A stretch of 64,000 nt of DNA, taken from assembly GCA_964235485.1 (NCBI GenBank), contig CAXSAZ010000010.1, positions 1 to 64,000 of the forward strand, read 5' to 3'. Below, piece by piece: positions 16,220 through 25,450 of the stretch (the first letter of the stretch is position 1; every line of letters begins with the position of its first letter). The notes beneath the pieces were generated by a model. That model saw only the letters and a program-made list of their open reading frames with translations, was not told the DNA's origin and did no database searches. Made by a program: the position numbers and the translations under genes. Source of the stretch: CAHJXG01 sp964235485. GTDB taxonomy: Bacteria; Pseudomonadota; Alphaproteobacteria; Acetobacterales; Acetobacteraceae.

Positions 16220-17433
16220 GTCCGCACCAGCGGGCACCCGCTCTCGGCGAGCGGCTTCCAAGCCTGGTCCGCGGGCGTCGTGACCACGACCTTGAGGTAG
16301 TCCCAGGGTCCCCGGCTTTCACCCGGCGTCTTCACCTGGAACAGGTATGTCGGGAAGATCGCCAGCCCGTCCTCGCGGACGCGGGCATTGCCGAAAGCGT
16401 CGTCCGCCGTGGGCATCGCCTTCATGCGGGCAACCGTCGCGGCGCCGCTGGCCTGCGCCGCCGCCACGCCCATGTCCTTCACGGTCTTGAGGTAGTGCAG
16501 CGCGCCTGCGTAGCAGCCGGCATTGTCCATGTTCGGGCGGGCCGTGGGATACAGCACCTTGTATCGCTCGCTGAACGCGCGGGTGCGCTCGTTCAGGTCC
16601 CAGTAGAAGGACTCCGTCATGTACAGCCCCTGCGCCGTCTCCAGGCCGAGGCCGTGCACGTCGGACAGGAACATCAGCAGGGCCGCGATCTTCATCTTCG
16701 GGGTCAGCCCGAACTCGACCGCCTGCTTGATGGAGTTGACCGTGTCCGTGCCGGCGTTGGCGAGGCCCAGCACCTTGGCGCCGCTCGCCTGGGCGGAGAT
16801 CAGGAAGGAGCTGAAGTCGGTGGTGCCCGGGAAAGGGTAGGCCGACGCGCCCAGCACCTTGCCGCCGGCGCGGGTGACGAAGCCCGTGGTGTCGCGCTGC
16901 AACTGCTGGCCGAACACGTAGTCCGCGGTCAGGAAGTACCAACTGTCCCCGCCCGCCTGCGCCACCGCGCCGCCAGTGGAGCGCGCGAGCATCCAGGTGT
17001 CGTAGGACCAATGGATCGTCACCGGCGTGCATTGCGGACCCGTCAGGTCGGTCGTCGCGGCGCCCACGTTGATGTAGGCGCGGTCCTTTTCCTTGCAGAC
17101 CTGGTTCACCGCGAGCGCGACGGAACTGGTGTTCACGTCCATGATGAGGTCCACGCCGTCGCGGTCGAACCAAGCGCGCGCGATGCCGGCGCCGATGTCC
17201 GGCTTGTTCTGGTGGTCGGCGAACACGACCTCCGCTTTCACGGCGTCGGACATTTCCTGCGCGGCCAGGCGCACGGCGGCCACCGACGCCATGCCGGCGA
17301 TGTCCCGGTACGGGCCGGATTGGTCGTTCATCACGCCGATGCGGATCGGCTTGCCTTGCGCCCGGGCCGGGCGGACCAGGGGCGCTGCCGCCGCGGCGGC
17401 GGAGCCTAGAAGGGTGCGACGGTTGATCGGCAT
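16216..17433 (-). CDS. Periplasmic substrate-binding protein, LivK-like (copy 1, proximal to permeases)
   Basis: A 405-residue type-I periplasmic binding protein (Peripla_BP_6 family). The N-terminus has a twin-arginine-like signal (NRRTLLGSAAAAAAPLVRPARAQ, cleavage after ~25). The mature protein begins KPIRIGVMNDQSGPYRDIAG and includes VFADHQNKPDIGAGIARAWFDRDGVDLIMDV and a long C-lobe ending SGCPLVRT. It captures ligand for the LivHMGF importer. It is clearly paralogous to the next gene upstream: TESFYWDLN, GCYAGALHYLK and SGAATVARMKAMPT are shared exactly. Its stop overlaps the livH start by four bases. Retention of two copies suggests two ligands or two affinities. Confidence 0.92.
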   Translation of the reverse strand: MPINRRTLLGSAAAAAAPLVRPARAQGKPIRIGVMNDQSGPYRDIAGMASVAAVRLAAQEMSDAVKAEVVFADHQNKPDIGAGIARAWFDRDGVDLIMDVNTSSVALAVNQVCKEKDRAYINVGAATTDLTGPQCTPVTIHWSYDTWMLARSTGGAVAQAGGDSWYFLTADYVFGQQLQRDTTGFVTRAGGKVLGASAYPFPGTTDFSSFLISAQASGAKVLGLANAGTDTVNSIKQAVEFGLTPKMKIAALLMFLSDVHGLGLETAQGLYMTESFYWDLNERTRAFSERYKVLYPTARPNMDNAGCYAGALHYLKTVKDMGVAAAQASGAATVARMKAMPTADDAFGNARVREDGLAIFPTYLFQVKTPGESRGPWDYLKVVVTTPADQAWKPLAESGCPLVRT

Positions 17434-17448
17434 GGAGATCGGGTGTCC

Positions 17449-18699
17449 TTATGCTTTCACGAGGGGGCAGCCGCCCTCGTTCAGCGGGCGGAAAGCCTGC
17501 TCGGCAGGCGTGGTGGCGATCAGCTTGTAGTAATCCCAGGGGGCCTTGCTTTCGCCGGGCTTCTTCACCTCGAACAGGTAAACCGGGTGGAGCTTGCGCC
17601 CGTCGGCGCGGATGGTGCCTGCGCCGAACGCATCGTCGTCCGTCGGCATCGCCTTCATGCGGGCAACGGTGGCGGCGCCGCTCTTCTTCGCCTCGGCCGC
17701 GCCCATAACCGCCACGGCTTTGAGGTAGTGCAGCGCGCCCGCGTAGCAGCCGGCGTGCGACATAGCCGGGTGGACGCCGCTGGTCTTCGGCAGCACGCGC
17801 CGGGTGAAGGCCCGGGTGCGGTCGTTGAGGTCCCAGTAGAAGGACTCCGTCAGCACCAGGCCCTGCGCCGCTTCCAGCCCCAGCGCGTGCACGTCGTTGA
17901 GGAACACCAGCAGGCCCGCCAGCTTGACGCCCGACCGGGTGAGGCCGAACTCGGCCGCCTGCTTGATGGTGTTCACCGTGTCGGTGCCGGCGTTGCAGAT
18001 GCCGACGACCTTGGCCCGCGACGCCTGCGCCTGCAGCAGGAAGGAGCTGAAATCGGTGTTGCCGGGGAAGGGATGCCGCACGCTGCCCAGCACCCTGCCG
18101 CCGGCCTGCTTGACGAAGTTGCCGGTGTCCCGTTCCAGCGCGGTGCCAAAGGCGTAGTCGGCGGTGACGAAGAACCAGGTGTCGCCGCCGGCCCCCACCA
18201 TCGCCGCCCCCGTGGAATGCGCCAGCATCCAGGTGTCGTAGGTCCAGTGCACCGTGGTCGCCGCGCAGGCCGGCCCCGTGAGGTCCGCGGTCGCGCCGGT
18301 GGAGTTGATGTAAACCCGGTCTTTCTCCTTGCACACGCCGTTGATCGCCAGCGCGACGCCCGAGTTGGCCACGTCGATGATCATGTCCACGCCGTCCCGG
18401 TCGATCCAAGCTCGCGCGATGCTGGCGCCGATGTCGGGCTTGTTCTGGTGGTCGCCGGTCAGCACCTCGACTTGGAGGCCGCGGGGGCCGTCCTCGACCG
18501 CCTGGCGCACGCAGGCGACGGAGGTGGGGCCGCTGATGTCCCGGTAAACGCCGGATTGGTCGTTCAGCACGCCGATCTTGACGGTGCCCGCCTGCGCGCG
18601 GGCCGGGCGGGCCAGGGGCGCTGCCGCGGCGGCGGCGAGCAGGGCACGGCGCGGGATCACCGAGGCGCTCCGACCATTCGGCAGGAATCCAACCCCCAT
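17449..18699 (-). CDS. Periplasmic substrate-binding protein, LivK-like (copy 2, distal)
   Basis: A 416-residue paralogue of the adjacent binding protein, with a signal peptide (IPRRALLAAAAAAPLARPARAQ, cleavage after ~36), then TVKIGVLNDQSGVYRDISGPTSVACVRQAVED. It has the same C-lobe with VHALGLEAAQGLVLTESFYWDLN and ends GGCPLVKA. It starts one base after the livF stop (TGATATG). Identity with copy 1 runs the whole length, but surface loops differ, which fits tandem duplication followed by divergence. Ligand unknown; similar proteins bind branched-chain amino acids, amides or aromatic compounds. Confidence 0.91.
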   Translation of the reverse strand: MGVGFLPNGRSASVIPRRALLAAAAAAPLARPARAQAGTVKIGVLNDQSGVYRDISGPTSVACVRQAVEDGPRGLQVEVLTGDHQNKPDIGASIARAWIDRDGVDMIIDVANSGVALAINGVCKEKDRVYINSTGATADLTGPACAATTVHWTYDTWMLAHSTGAAMVGAGGDTWFFVTADYAFGTALERDTGNFVKQAGGRVLGSVRHPFPGNTDFSSFLLQAQASRAKVVGICNAGTDTVNTIKQAAEFGLTRSGVKLAGLLVFLNDVHALGLEAAQGLVLTESFYWDLNDRTRAFTRRVLPKTSGVHPAMSHAGCYAGALHYLKAVAVMGAAEAKKSGAATVARMKAMPTDDDAFGAGTIRADGRKLHPVYLFEVKKPGESKAPWDYYKLIATTPAEQAFRPLNEGGCPLVKA

Positions 18700-18700
18700 A

Positions 18701-19415
<715 letters not shown>

Positions 19416-19423
<8 letters not shown>

Positions 19424-20168
19424 CGGGGGACCCCAGGTAGGCGGTAACCACGTCGGGGTTCCGGCTCACGCTGGCGTAGTCGCCCTCCGCCAGCACCTGC
19501 CCGCGCGCCAGCACGGTGATGGTGTCGCACAAGCCTTCCACGACGCTCAGGTTGTGCTCGACCATCAGGATGGTGCGCCCGGCGCGGATGCGGCGGATCA
19601 GGGCCACGATGCGGTCCACGTCTTCATGCGCCATGCCCGCCGTCGGCTCGTCCAGCAGCATCATGGTGGGTTCGAGCGCCAGGGTCGTCGCGATCTCCAG
19701 TGCCCGCTTGCGCCCGTAGGACAGCAGGGCCGCCGGCTCCGTCTCGTAGCCTTCCAGCCCGACATCGGCCAGGAGCGCGCGGGCGCGGTCGTCGAAGCGG
19801 TGCAGCAGGGATTCCGGGTTCCAGAAGTCGAAGCTGTTGCCCCGCGCCCGTTGCAGCGCCAGCCTGACATTCTCCAATGCGCTCAAATGCGGGAACACCG
19901 CCGAGATTTGGAAGGAGCGCACCAGGCCCAGCCGCGCGACGGCGGCGGCTTTCAACCCCGTGATGTCGCGCCCCTGGAAGCTGATGGTGCCGCGGGTGGG
20001 GGCCAGGAACTTGGTCAACAGGTTGAAGCACGTCGTCTTGCCGGCGCCGTTCGGGCCGATCAGGGCGTGGATGGTGCCTTCCTGCACGCGCAGATCGACG
20101 CTGTTCACGGCGATGAAGCCGCGGAACTCCCGCGTCATGCCCGACGTCTCAAGAATGGTGCCCGGCAC
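19416..20168 (-). CDS. livG: Branched-chain amino-acid-type ABC transporter ATP-binding protein LivG
   Basis: A 250-residue ABC ATPase with Walker A GPNGAGKTT, Q-loop region LVRSFQISAVFPHLSALENV typical of LivG, a signature in LLSYGRKRALEIATTLA, and Walker B MMLLDEPTAGMAHEDVDRI. Note that the C-loop reads SYGRKR instead of SGGQ-type, a common LivG variant. It has a GTG start at 20168; the in-frame ATG at 20138 would remove the first beta strand (TILETSG) and is unlikely. It is the first gene of the six-gene operon, divergent from the CitE-like gene across about 107 bp. Confidence 0.94.
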
Positions 20169-20275
20169 CCTGCCCGTCTCCCCGCGTTATGCGTTCCTTG
20201 ACGTGCTGCTTTGCATATCGGGGGCAGCGGCGCAAGATTGTTCCACGGATCAAGCATACGATCGGAGCCGATGCG

Positions 20276-21139
20276 ATGCCCCAAACGTTTAAGCTGCGCA
20301 ACCTGCTGTTCGCCCCCGGCGACAGCGCGCGCAAAGCCGACAAAGCGTTGGTGTCCGACGCCGACGGCGTGATCCTGGATTTGGAGGACAGCGTGGCGCC
20401 GCCGGGCAAGGATGCGGCGCGCGCCCTGGTGGCGGCGCTGCTGCCGTCCGTGTCGCGGCCCGGCGTCGTGGTGCGGGTCAACCCGCGCGGCACGCCGTGG
20501 TACCTTTCGGACCTCGCCGCGGTGGTGCCGCACCGCCCGGCGGCAATCCTGCTGCCGAAGTGCACCGGGCCGGACGACCTGCTGGCGCTCGACCATCATT
20601 TGGAGGCGTTGGAAGCGGCGCACGGCCTGCCAGGCGGCAGCGTCGGCGTGCTGGCGTTGGCGACGGAAACGGCGGCCTCGCTCGCGCAGATGGATTACCG
20701 GGGGGCGCCGGCCCGGCTGCTGGCCTTGTGCTTCGGGGCGGAGGACCTGTCGGCCGATCTTGGTATCGCTCCGCGCGGCCCCGGGCACGCCTACCCGGCG
20801 TCGGTGGCCGCGGCCCGCGCCGCCACCCTGCTCGCGGCGGCGGCGGCCGGCGTCGCGGCGCTGGACACGCCCTGGCCCGACCCGCGCGACCCCGCCGGGC
20901 TGGAAGCGGAAGCGCGGCAGGCGGCGGCGGACGGGTTTGCCGGCAAGCTCTGCATCCACCCGGGCCAGCTCGCCGCCGTGGCCGCCGCCTTCACCCCGGC
21001 GCCGGAGCGGATCGCCTGGGCGGAGCAGGTACGCGCCGGCTTCGCCGCCAACCCGGGTGCGGGCGTGTTCGTCCTCGATGGCAAAATGATCGACCGCCCC
21101 CATCTCAAGCTCGCCGAGCGCATCCTCGCCGCACGCTGA
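20276..21139 (+). CDS. HpcH/HpaI aldolase / citrate lyase beta-subunit-like (CitE-type) C-C lyase
   Basis: A 287-residue TIM-barrel lyase of the CitE/malyl-CoA lyase family, which cleaves beta-hydroxyacyl-CoA or related acids. Conserved elements are RNLLFAPGDSARKADKALVSDADGVILDLEDSVAP (residues 8-42, with Glu37 and Asp38 as Mg/CoA-site residues), VVVRVNPRGTPW with the substrate Arg, LPKCTGPDDL, ALATETAASL and FGAEDLSADLG. The ending FAGKLCIHPGQLAAV is also typical. No citrate lyase alpha or gamma genes are near, so it acts alone, perhaps as a malyl- or citramalyl-CoA lyase. The ATG at 20276 has GGAG eight bases upstream. It is divergent from the liv operon. Confidence 0.85.
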   Translation: MPQTFKLRNLLFAPGDSARKADKALVSDADGVILDLEDSVAPPGKDAARALVAALLPSVSRPGVVVRVNPRGTPWYLSDLAAVVPHRPAAILLPKCTGPDDLLALDHHLEALEAAHGLPGGSVGVLALATETAASLAQMDYRGAPARLLALCFGAEDLSADLGIAPRGPGHAYPASVAAARAATLLAAAAAGVAALDTPWPDPRDPAGLEAEARQAAADGFAGKLCIHPGQLAAVAAAFTPAPERIAWAEQVRAGFAANPGAGVFVLDGKMIDRPHLKLAERILAAR

Positions 21140-21213
21140 CCGGGTCTGGCCGGCATGGGGCTGGATGCGCGCTGCCGTATCATCCCCCAACGCTGCAACC
21201 AGGTCCCGCGCGC

Positions 21214-21765
21214 ATGTCTGCTGACCCTTCTCCGCCTTCCGACCAAGCCTTGATGGCGCTCACCGCCGAGGGCGACCGCGCGGCGTTCGATGCGCTGGCG
21301 GCGCGCTACCTGCTGCGGCTGCGCCGGGCGGCGCTGCGCGTGCTGGGCGACCCGGCGGCGGCGGAGGACGTGGCCCAGGACGCGCTGCTGCGCGCCTGGA
21401 CCCGGGCGCGCTCCTACGACCCGAAGCAGGGCGCCGTGGCGACCTGGCTGCACCGCATCGCGGTGAACGCCGCGATTGACCGGGTGCGCGCCGCGCGCCC
21501 GAGCATGGCCGTGCCGGACGACCTGCGCGACGCCGCGCCCATGGCCGACGCCCTCATCGCGGTGCAGCAGCGCAACCGGCTGCTGGCGGAGGCCATCGCC
21601 ACCCTGCCCGACCGCCAGCGCGCCGCTTTGGCCCTCACCTACGACCAAGGCTGGTCCGGGCAGGACGCGGCCCGCGCCTTGAAGGTGTCCACCCGCGCGT
21701 TGGAGGGCCTGCTGCACCGGGGCCGCAAGGTCTTGCGCGCCTACCTGGAAGCGCGGGACGGATGA
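21214..21765 (+). CDS. ECF (group 4) RNA polymerase sigma factor, CnrH/RpoE-like
   Basis: A 183-residue sigma factor with region 2 (DRAAFDALAARYLLRLRRAALRVLGDPAAAEDVAQDALLRAWTRARSYDP, about residues 19-70) and region 4 (LPDRQRAALALTYDQGWSGQDAARALKVSTRALEGLLHRGRKVLRAYL, about 130-178), separated by a short linker. It directs RNA polymerase to extracytoplasmic-stress promoters. It heads a run of overlapping genes: its stop overlaps the start of a small membrane protein (ATGA), then a periplasmic sensor, then an RND pump operon. This layout matches sigma/anti-sigma/sensor triads such as CnrH-CnrY-CnrX (inference from context). Confidence 0.92.
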   Translation: MSADPSPPSDQALMALTAEGDRAAFDALAARYLLRLRRAALRVLGDPAAAEDVAQDALLRAWTRARSYDPKQGAVATWLHRIAVNAAIDRVRAARPSMAVPDDLRDAAPMADALIAVQQRNRLLAEAIATLPDRQRAALALTYDQGWSGQDAARALKVSTRALEGLLHRGRKVLRAYLEARDG

Positions 21766-22151
21766 CGCCTATGACGCCCCGCCGCTTCGATTGGGGCTTG
21801 CGCGTCCATGGGACCGAGCTCCTGGCTTGGCCCGCGGCCGAGCGGGCAGCGGCCTTGTCGCTTTTGCGGCGCTGCCCGGCTGCGCGGCAGGCCATGGCGG
21901 ACGCGCTGGCCGGGGAGGAATTGCCGCCGCCCGACCCCGCGCTGCTGGCCAGCCTGCAAGACCGGTTCCGGCGGCGCGTGGCCGGCTGGGCGAGGCCGGC
22001 GCGGCCGGTGGCGTTGCGGCGCGGCGCGCTGGGCGGCGTGCTGACGGTTTGCGCGGTGGCCGGGTTCTACCTGGGTTCCGCCACCCTGGAGGCCGAACAG
22101 CCCGACCCGTTCGGGGCGGTGCAGGCCATCGCGATCGATGCGGCCCTATGA
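21762..22151 (+). CDS. Small single-pass membrane protein, putative anti-sigma factor
   Basis: A 129-residue protein with no family I can name. The cytoplasmic N-terminal ~85 residues are Arg/Ala-rich with amphipathic helices (GTELLAWPAAERAAALSLLRRC, LLASLQDRFRRRVAGW). One transmembrane helix (about 89-106, GALGGVLTVCAVAGFYLG) follows, then a ~20-residue periplasmic tail. That topology, with the ATGA overlap to the sigma gene and a metal-sensor-like gene next, fits a CnrY-type or other minimal anti-sigma factor holding the sigma factor at the membrane. No zinc-binding (ZAS) motif is present. Function is inferred from position and topology only. Confidence 0.65.
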   Translation: MTPMTPRRFDWGLRVHGTELLAWPAAERAAALSLLRRCPAARQAMADALAGEELPPPDPALLASLQDRFRRRVAGWARPARPVALRRGALGGVLTVCAVAGFYLGSATLEAEQPDPFGAVQAIAIDAAL

Positions 22152-22161
22152 TGCTGGCGCC

Positions 22162-22620
22162 ATGACGCTGGCCTTGCGCGATCCTTGGTTGCGCGAGCCG
22201 TGGCGGACCCGGGTGCTGTGGCTGTCGGTGGCCGGCAACCTGTTCGCAGCCGCGCTGGTCGGCGCCCGCCTCGTGATGGAGCCGCCGCATCCGCCGGGCC
22301 TTGGTGGCGCAGCGGAGCGCATGGCGCGCGACCTGCCGCCGGCCGACGCCGCCCGGTTCCGCGCCGTGCTGGACCACGAGCGCCCATGGTTCGACAGCGC
22401 CCGGCACCGCATGGCCGACGCCCGCGCCGACCTCGCCCGCAGCATCGCGCAGAACCCGTATGACGAGAACGCCGCCCACGAGCGGATGGCCGCCTATCAG
22501 GCCCGCCTGGTTGAAACCTCCGGCCGGTTCGGCGACAGCCTGCTCGCGGCCATCAGCACCTTGTCGCCGGAAGGGCGCGCGAAGCTCGCCGAAACCACGA
22601 AGAACTCGGGCCCACGGTGA
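22162..22620 (+). CDS. Periplasmic heavy-metal-resistance-type sensor (CnrX/CpxP-like)
   Basis: A 152-residue protein with one N-terminal membrane helix (about 18-38), then a helical periplasmic domain (LPPADAARFRAVLDHERPWFDSARHRMADARADLARSIAQ) of the four-helix-hairpin type seen in CnrX, CpxP and ZraP. Its end overlaps the outer-membrane channel gene by four bases (GTGA). Histidines lie at about 43, 72, 82 and 106, and Met/His residues could ligate metal, but CnrX's exact ligand set is not obvious. Probable role: sense envelope metal or stress and release the sigma factor through the small membrane protein. The start is the ATG at 22162; an upstream in-frame start at 22138 is possible. Confidence 0.75.
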   Translation: MTLALRDPWLREPWRTRVLWLSVAGNLFAAALVGARLVMEPPHPPGLGGAAERMARDLPPADAARFRAVLDHERPWFDSARHRMADARADLARSIAQNPYDENAAHERMAAYQARLVETSGRFGDSLLAAISTLSPEGRAKLAETTKNSGPR

Positions 22621-24221
22621 AGCGGCGTGCGGGGTGGCGGGCTGGCGCATCCGGGGCGCCGGCACCCGGCTTGACGCCCGTGGCCCCGCCGAAACGCGAA
22701 GCGTTTGCGGCCTCGCTGAAATGCGGAGGCAGCCGCAAACCGCTCTGCGGTTTCGGCGAGTTTGCGGCCGTGTTCGCTTGCGCGGCGCTGGCGGGATGCA
22801 GCCTGGGGCCGTTCTACCAGCGCCCGGCGCTCGACGTGCCGCCGGCGTTCCGCGCCACCGCCGACACGGCGGAGGCCGCCTGGCCCGCCGAGGACTGGTG
22901 GCGCAACTTTCATTCCGCGGAGTTGGACGCGCTGATCGCCAGCGCCCGGGCCTACAACAACGACCTCGCCGCCGCGGCGGCCCGCATCGTGCAGGCGGAC
23001 GCCCAGGTGCGGATCAACGGCGCGCCGCTGCTGCCGACGCTGGACGCCACCGCCGGCGAAAGCTACCGCCGCACCGGCATCCAGGGCAGCAGCGGTACAT
23101 CGAGCTTCACCGTTGACCCCGTGACCGGCGCGCCCATCCCGCGGACGGGATCGAACCGGCGCTACTTCGACGGCCGGGTATACCAGGGGGCGCTGCAGGT
23201 GTCCTACGACCTGGACTTCTGGGGCCGCAACCGCGCCTTGGCCCAGGCGTCGCAGGCCGCCGCGGTCGCCACCCGCTTCGACCAGGCGACGGTGGCGCTG
23301 AACGTCGTGACCTCCGTGGCCACCACCTATTTCCAGGTGCTCGCCGGGCAGGACCGGCTGGCCGTCGCCGAGCGCAACCTGCGCGACGCCGAGCGCATCC
23401 TGGGCGCCTTCCGGGCGCGGCTGACGGTGGGCACCTCCAACGCGCTGGACGTGTCGCAGCAGGAAGCATTGGTAGCCGGGCAGCGCGCGGGGCTGCCGAA
23501 CCTGCGCAACCAGATCGAGCAGCAGCGGATCGCGCTCGGCATCCTGACCGGGGTGCCGCCGGAGCGGCAGGTGATCCAGGGCGGGTCGCTGGAAAAAACG
23601 CCCTTGCCGCTGGTGGCGCCCGGCCTGCCGAGCGAGCTGCTGGCCCGGCGGCCGGACGTGGCCAGCGCGGAAGCGCAGTTGCAGGCGGAGAACGCCAACA
23701 TCCGCGCCGCCCGCGCCGCGTTCTTCCCAGACGTGCAGCTCACCGCATCGGGCGGGCTGACCAGCACGGTGCTGTCAACCATCACGGGTCCGGGCACCCT
23801 GGTGGCGCAGCTTGCCGGCAACCTGACGCAGACCATCTTTGATAACGGGCTGCGCCGCGGGCAGCTCGACCAGGCAAAGGGCCGGTATGACGAGCTGCTG
23901 GCGGATTACCGCCGGGCGGTGCTGCAAAGCTTCACGGATGTGGAACAATCATTGGCGGCGCTGCGCTACACCACCGAGCAGGAAAAGCTGGAGCGCCAAG
24001 CCATCGCGGTGGCACAGCGCTCGGCCGACATCGCGCAGGCGCAGCTCCAGGCGGGGACCATCGACATCATCACGTCGCTCAACACGCAAGTGACCCTTTA
24101 CAACGACCTGGACCTGTTGACCCAGATCCGGCTGGCGCGGTTCCAGGCGTTGGTGAACGTTTACAAGGCGTTGGGCGGCGGCTGGACCCAAGCCTCGGCA
24201 TCCCTGGGGACCGGGCCATGA
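22617..24221 (+). CDS. Outer-membrane efflux lipoprotein, NodT/OprM family
   Basis: TolC-type trimeric channel of 534 residues. After the lipobox (LAGC, Cys61) come SLGPFYQRPALDVPPAFR, two OEP repeats with a coiled-coil hairpin domain (QGALQVSYDLDFWGRNRALAQASQAAA; ELLARRPDVASAEAQLQAENANIRAARAAFFPDVQLTASGG) and the C-terminal SFTDVEQSLAALRY block, all typical of RND outer-membrane factors. It exports drug or solute delivered by the adjacent MFP/RND pair. Oddly, about 60 residues precede the lipid-anchored Cys, far more than a normal lipoprotein signal (15-25), and this extension contains three DNA hairpins. The GTG start at 22617 overlaps the sensor stop; a downstream GTG near 22770 would leave only a ten-residue signal. 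Its stop overlaps the adaptor start. Confidence 0.9.
   Translation: MKRRAGWRAGASGAPAPGLTPVAPPKREAFAASLKCGGSRKPLCGFGEFAAVFACAALAGCSLGPFYQRPALDVPPAFRATADTAEAAWPAEDWWRNFHSAELDALIASARAYNNDLAAAAARIVQADAQVRINGAPLLPTLDATAGESYRRTGIQGSSGTSSFTVDPVTGAPIPRTGSNRRYFDGRVYQGALQVSYDLDFWGRNRALAQASQAAAVATRFDQATVALNVVTSVATTYFQVLAGQDRLAVAERNLRDAERILGAFRARLTVGTSNALDVSQQEALVAGQRAGLPNLRNQIEQQRIALGILTGVPPERQVIQGGSLEKTPLPLVAPGLPSELLARRPDVASAEAQLQAENANIRAARAAFFPDVQLTASGGLTSTVLSTITGPGTLVAQLAGNLTQTIFDNGLRRGQLDQAKGRYDELLADYRRAVLQSFTDVEQSLAALRYTTEQEKLERQAIAVAQRSADIAQAQLQAGTIDIITSLNTQVTLYNDLDLLTQIRLARFQALVNVYKALGGGWTQASASLGTGP
22688..22757. repeat. Three consecutive hairpins (REP-like element) inside the channel gene's leader
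   Basis: Hairpin A is GCCGAAACGC-GAA-GCGTTTGCGGC (22688-22711). Hairpin B pairs GCCTC (22710-22714) with GAGGC (22726-22730). Hairpin C is GCCGCAAACCGC-TCT-GCGGTTTCGGC (22732-22757). A and C share the same stem letters in inverted orientation, like a pair of facing REP units with a stem between them. All lie in frame within the unusually long N-terminus of the outer-membrane channel. They look like an inserted palindromic element; I did not find a second copy elsewhere in this window. Confidence 0.6.
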
Positions 24222-25447
24222 TCAAGCGCGTTTTACTGGCTTTGCTTTTGCTGGGCGCGGCCGGCGGCGCCGGGTATTATTACTGGTTCCGCCCGGCGGC
24301 GACGGAACATGCCGGCGCGGGCAGCGGGCGCCGCCGCGGCGGCGGGGACGAGGCCGCGCCGATCCCGGTGCTGACCGCCCGGAGCGAAGCGCGGGACGTG
24401 CCGGTGTATCTCGACGGCCTCGGCACGGTGCAGGCGTTCAACTTGGTGTCCGTCCGCCCGATGGTGGAAGGCCCGCTGGTCGAGGTGCGGTTCCGCGAAG
24501 GGCACGACGTGCGCGCCGGCGACCTCCTGGCCCGCATCGACCCGCGGCCTTACCAGGCCAGCCTCGACTCCGCCATCGCGAAGAAGCAGCAGGACGAGGC
24601 GAGCCTGGCCAACGCCCGGCTGGATGTCGGGCGCTACGCCAAGCTCGCCGCCAACAACTACAGCAGCGGGCAGCAGGTGGACACCGCCCGCGCCCAGGCC
24701 GCGCAGTTGGAAGCGCAGGTGCGCGGCGACCAGGCGCAGATCGACACCGCGCGCACCCAGCTCAGCTACACCGAGATCAAGGCGCCCATCGACGGGCGGA
24801 TCGGGCTGCGCCAGGTGGACAACGGCAACATCGCCCGGCCTTCCGACACCGTGCCGCTCACGGTGATCACCCAGCTCAAGCCGATCTCCGTCGTGTTCAC
24901 CCTGCCGCAGCAGGCGCTGCCGGCCGTGGCGAGCGCGATGGGGGACGCCATGCCGGAGGTGCTGGCGCTCAAGCAGGGCGGCGGCGCGGCCGATCCGCTG
25001 GACCGCGGCCAGCTTGCCGTGCTGGACAACCAGGTCGATCCCGCGACGGGCACGATCAAGCTCAAGGCGACCTTCCCCAACGACAAGCTGCTGCTGTGGC
25101 CCGGCGGCTTCGTGAACGTCCGGATGCTGGCCGAAACGCAGCGCGGCGTGGTCACGGTGCCGACCGCCGCCGTGCAGCGCGGGCCGCGCGGCGCCTTCGT
25201 GTTCGTGATCGCGCCGGGCAACGTGGCGCAGCGCCGGGCCATCACGGTGGGGCACGAGGACGACCAGGTGAGCGTGGTGGCGGAGGGCCTGCGCTCCGGC
25301 GAGCAGGTCGTGGTCGATGGCGCGCAGCGGCTGACGGATGGCGGCAAGGTCGCGGTGGCCGGCCCGGACGGCAACGCCCCGGATGCCGCGCCGAAGGACC
25401 GGGGCACGCCCGGCATGGCGCAGCGGCGCGGCCGGACGAGTTCCTGA
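24218..25447 (+). CDS. mdtA: RND efflux periplasmic adaptor (membrane fusion protein), MdtA-like
   Basis: Links the RND pumps to the outer-membrane channel. The 409 residues start with a membrane anchor (RVLLALLLLGAAGGAGYYYWF, 4-24), then a Gly/Arg-rich linker and the lipoyl half-motifs (VRPMVEGPLVEVRFREGHDVRAGDLLARIDPRPYQASLD). A coiled-coil hairpin follows, then TQLSYTEIKAPIDGRIGLRQVDNGNIA and the beta-barrel/membrane-proximal domain (NQVDPATGTIKLKATFPN, LWPGGFVNVRM). These are MdtA/AcrA hallmarks; metal-type adaptors (CzcB) differ. It overlaps the channel gene (ATGA) and precedes the first pump by 3 bp. The mdtA name is given by family and layout. Confidence 0.92.
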   Translation: MIKRVLLALLLLGAAGGAGYYYWFRPAATEHAGAGSGRRRGGGDEAAPIPVLTARSEARDVPVYLDGLGTVQAFNLVSVRPMVEGPLVEVRFREGHDVRAGDLLARIDPRPYQASLDSAIAKKQQDEASLANARLDVGRYAKLAANNYSSGQQVDTARAQAAQLEAQVRGDQAQIDTARTQLSYTEIKAPIDGRIGLRQVDNGNIARPSDTVPLTVITQLKPISVVFTLPQQALPAVASAMGDAMPEVLALKQGGGAADPLDRGQLAVLDNQVDPATGTIKLKATFPNDKLLLWPGGFVNVRMLAETQRGVVTVPTAAVQRGPRGAFVFVIAPGNVAQRRAITVGHEDDQVSVVAEGLRSGEQVVVDGAQRLTDGGKVAVAGPDGNAPDAAPKDRGTPGMAQRRGRTSS

Positions 25448-25450
25448 CGC

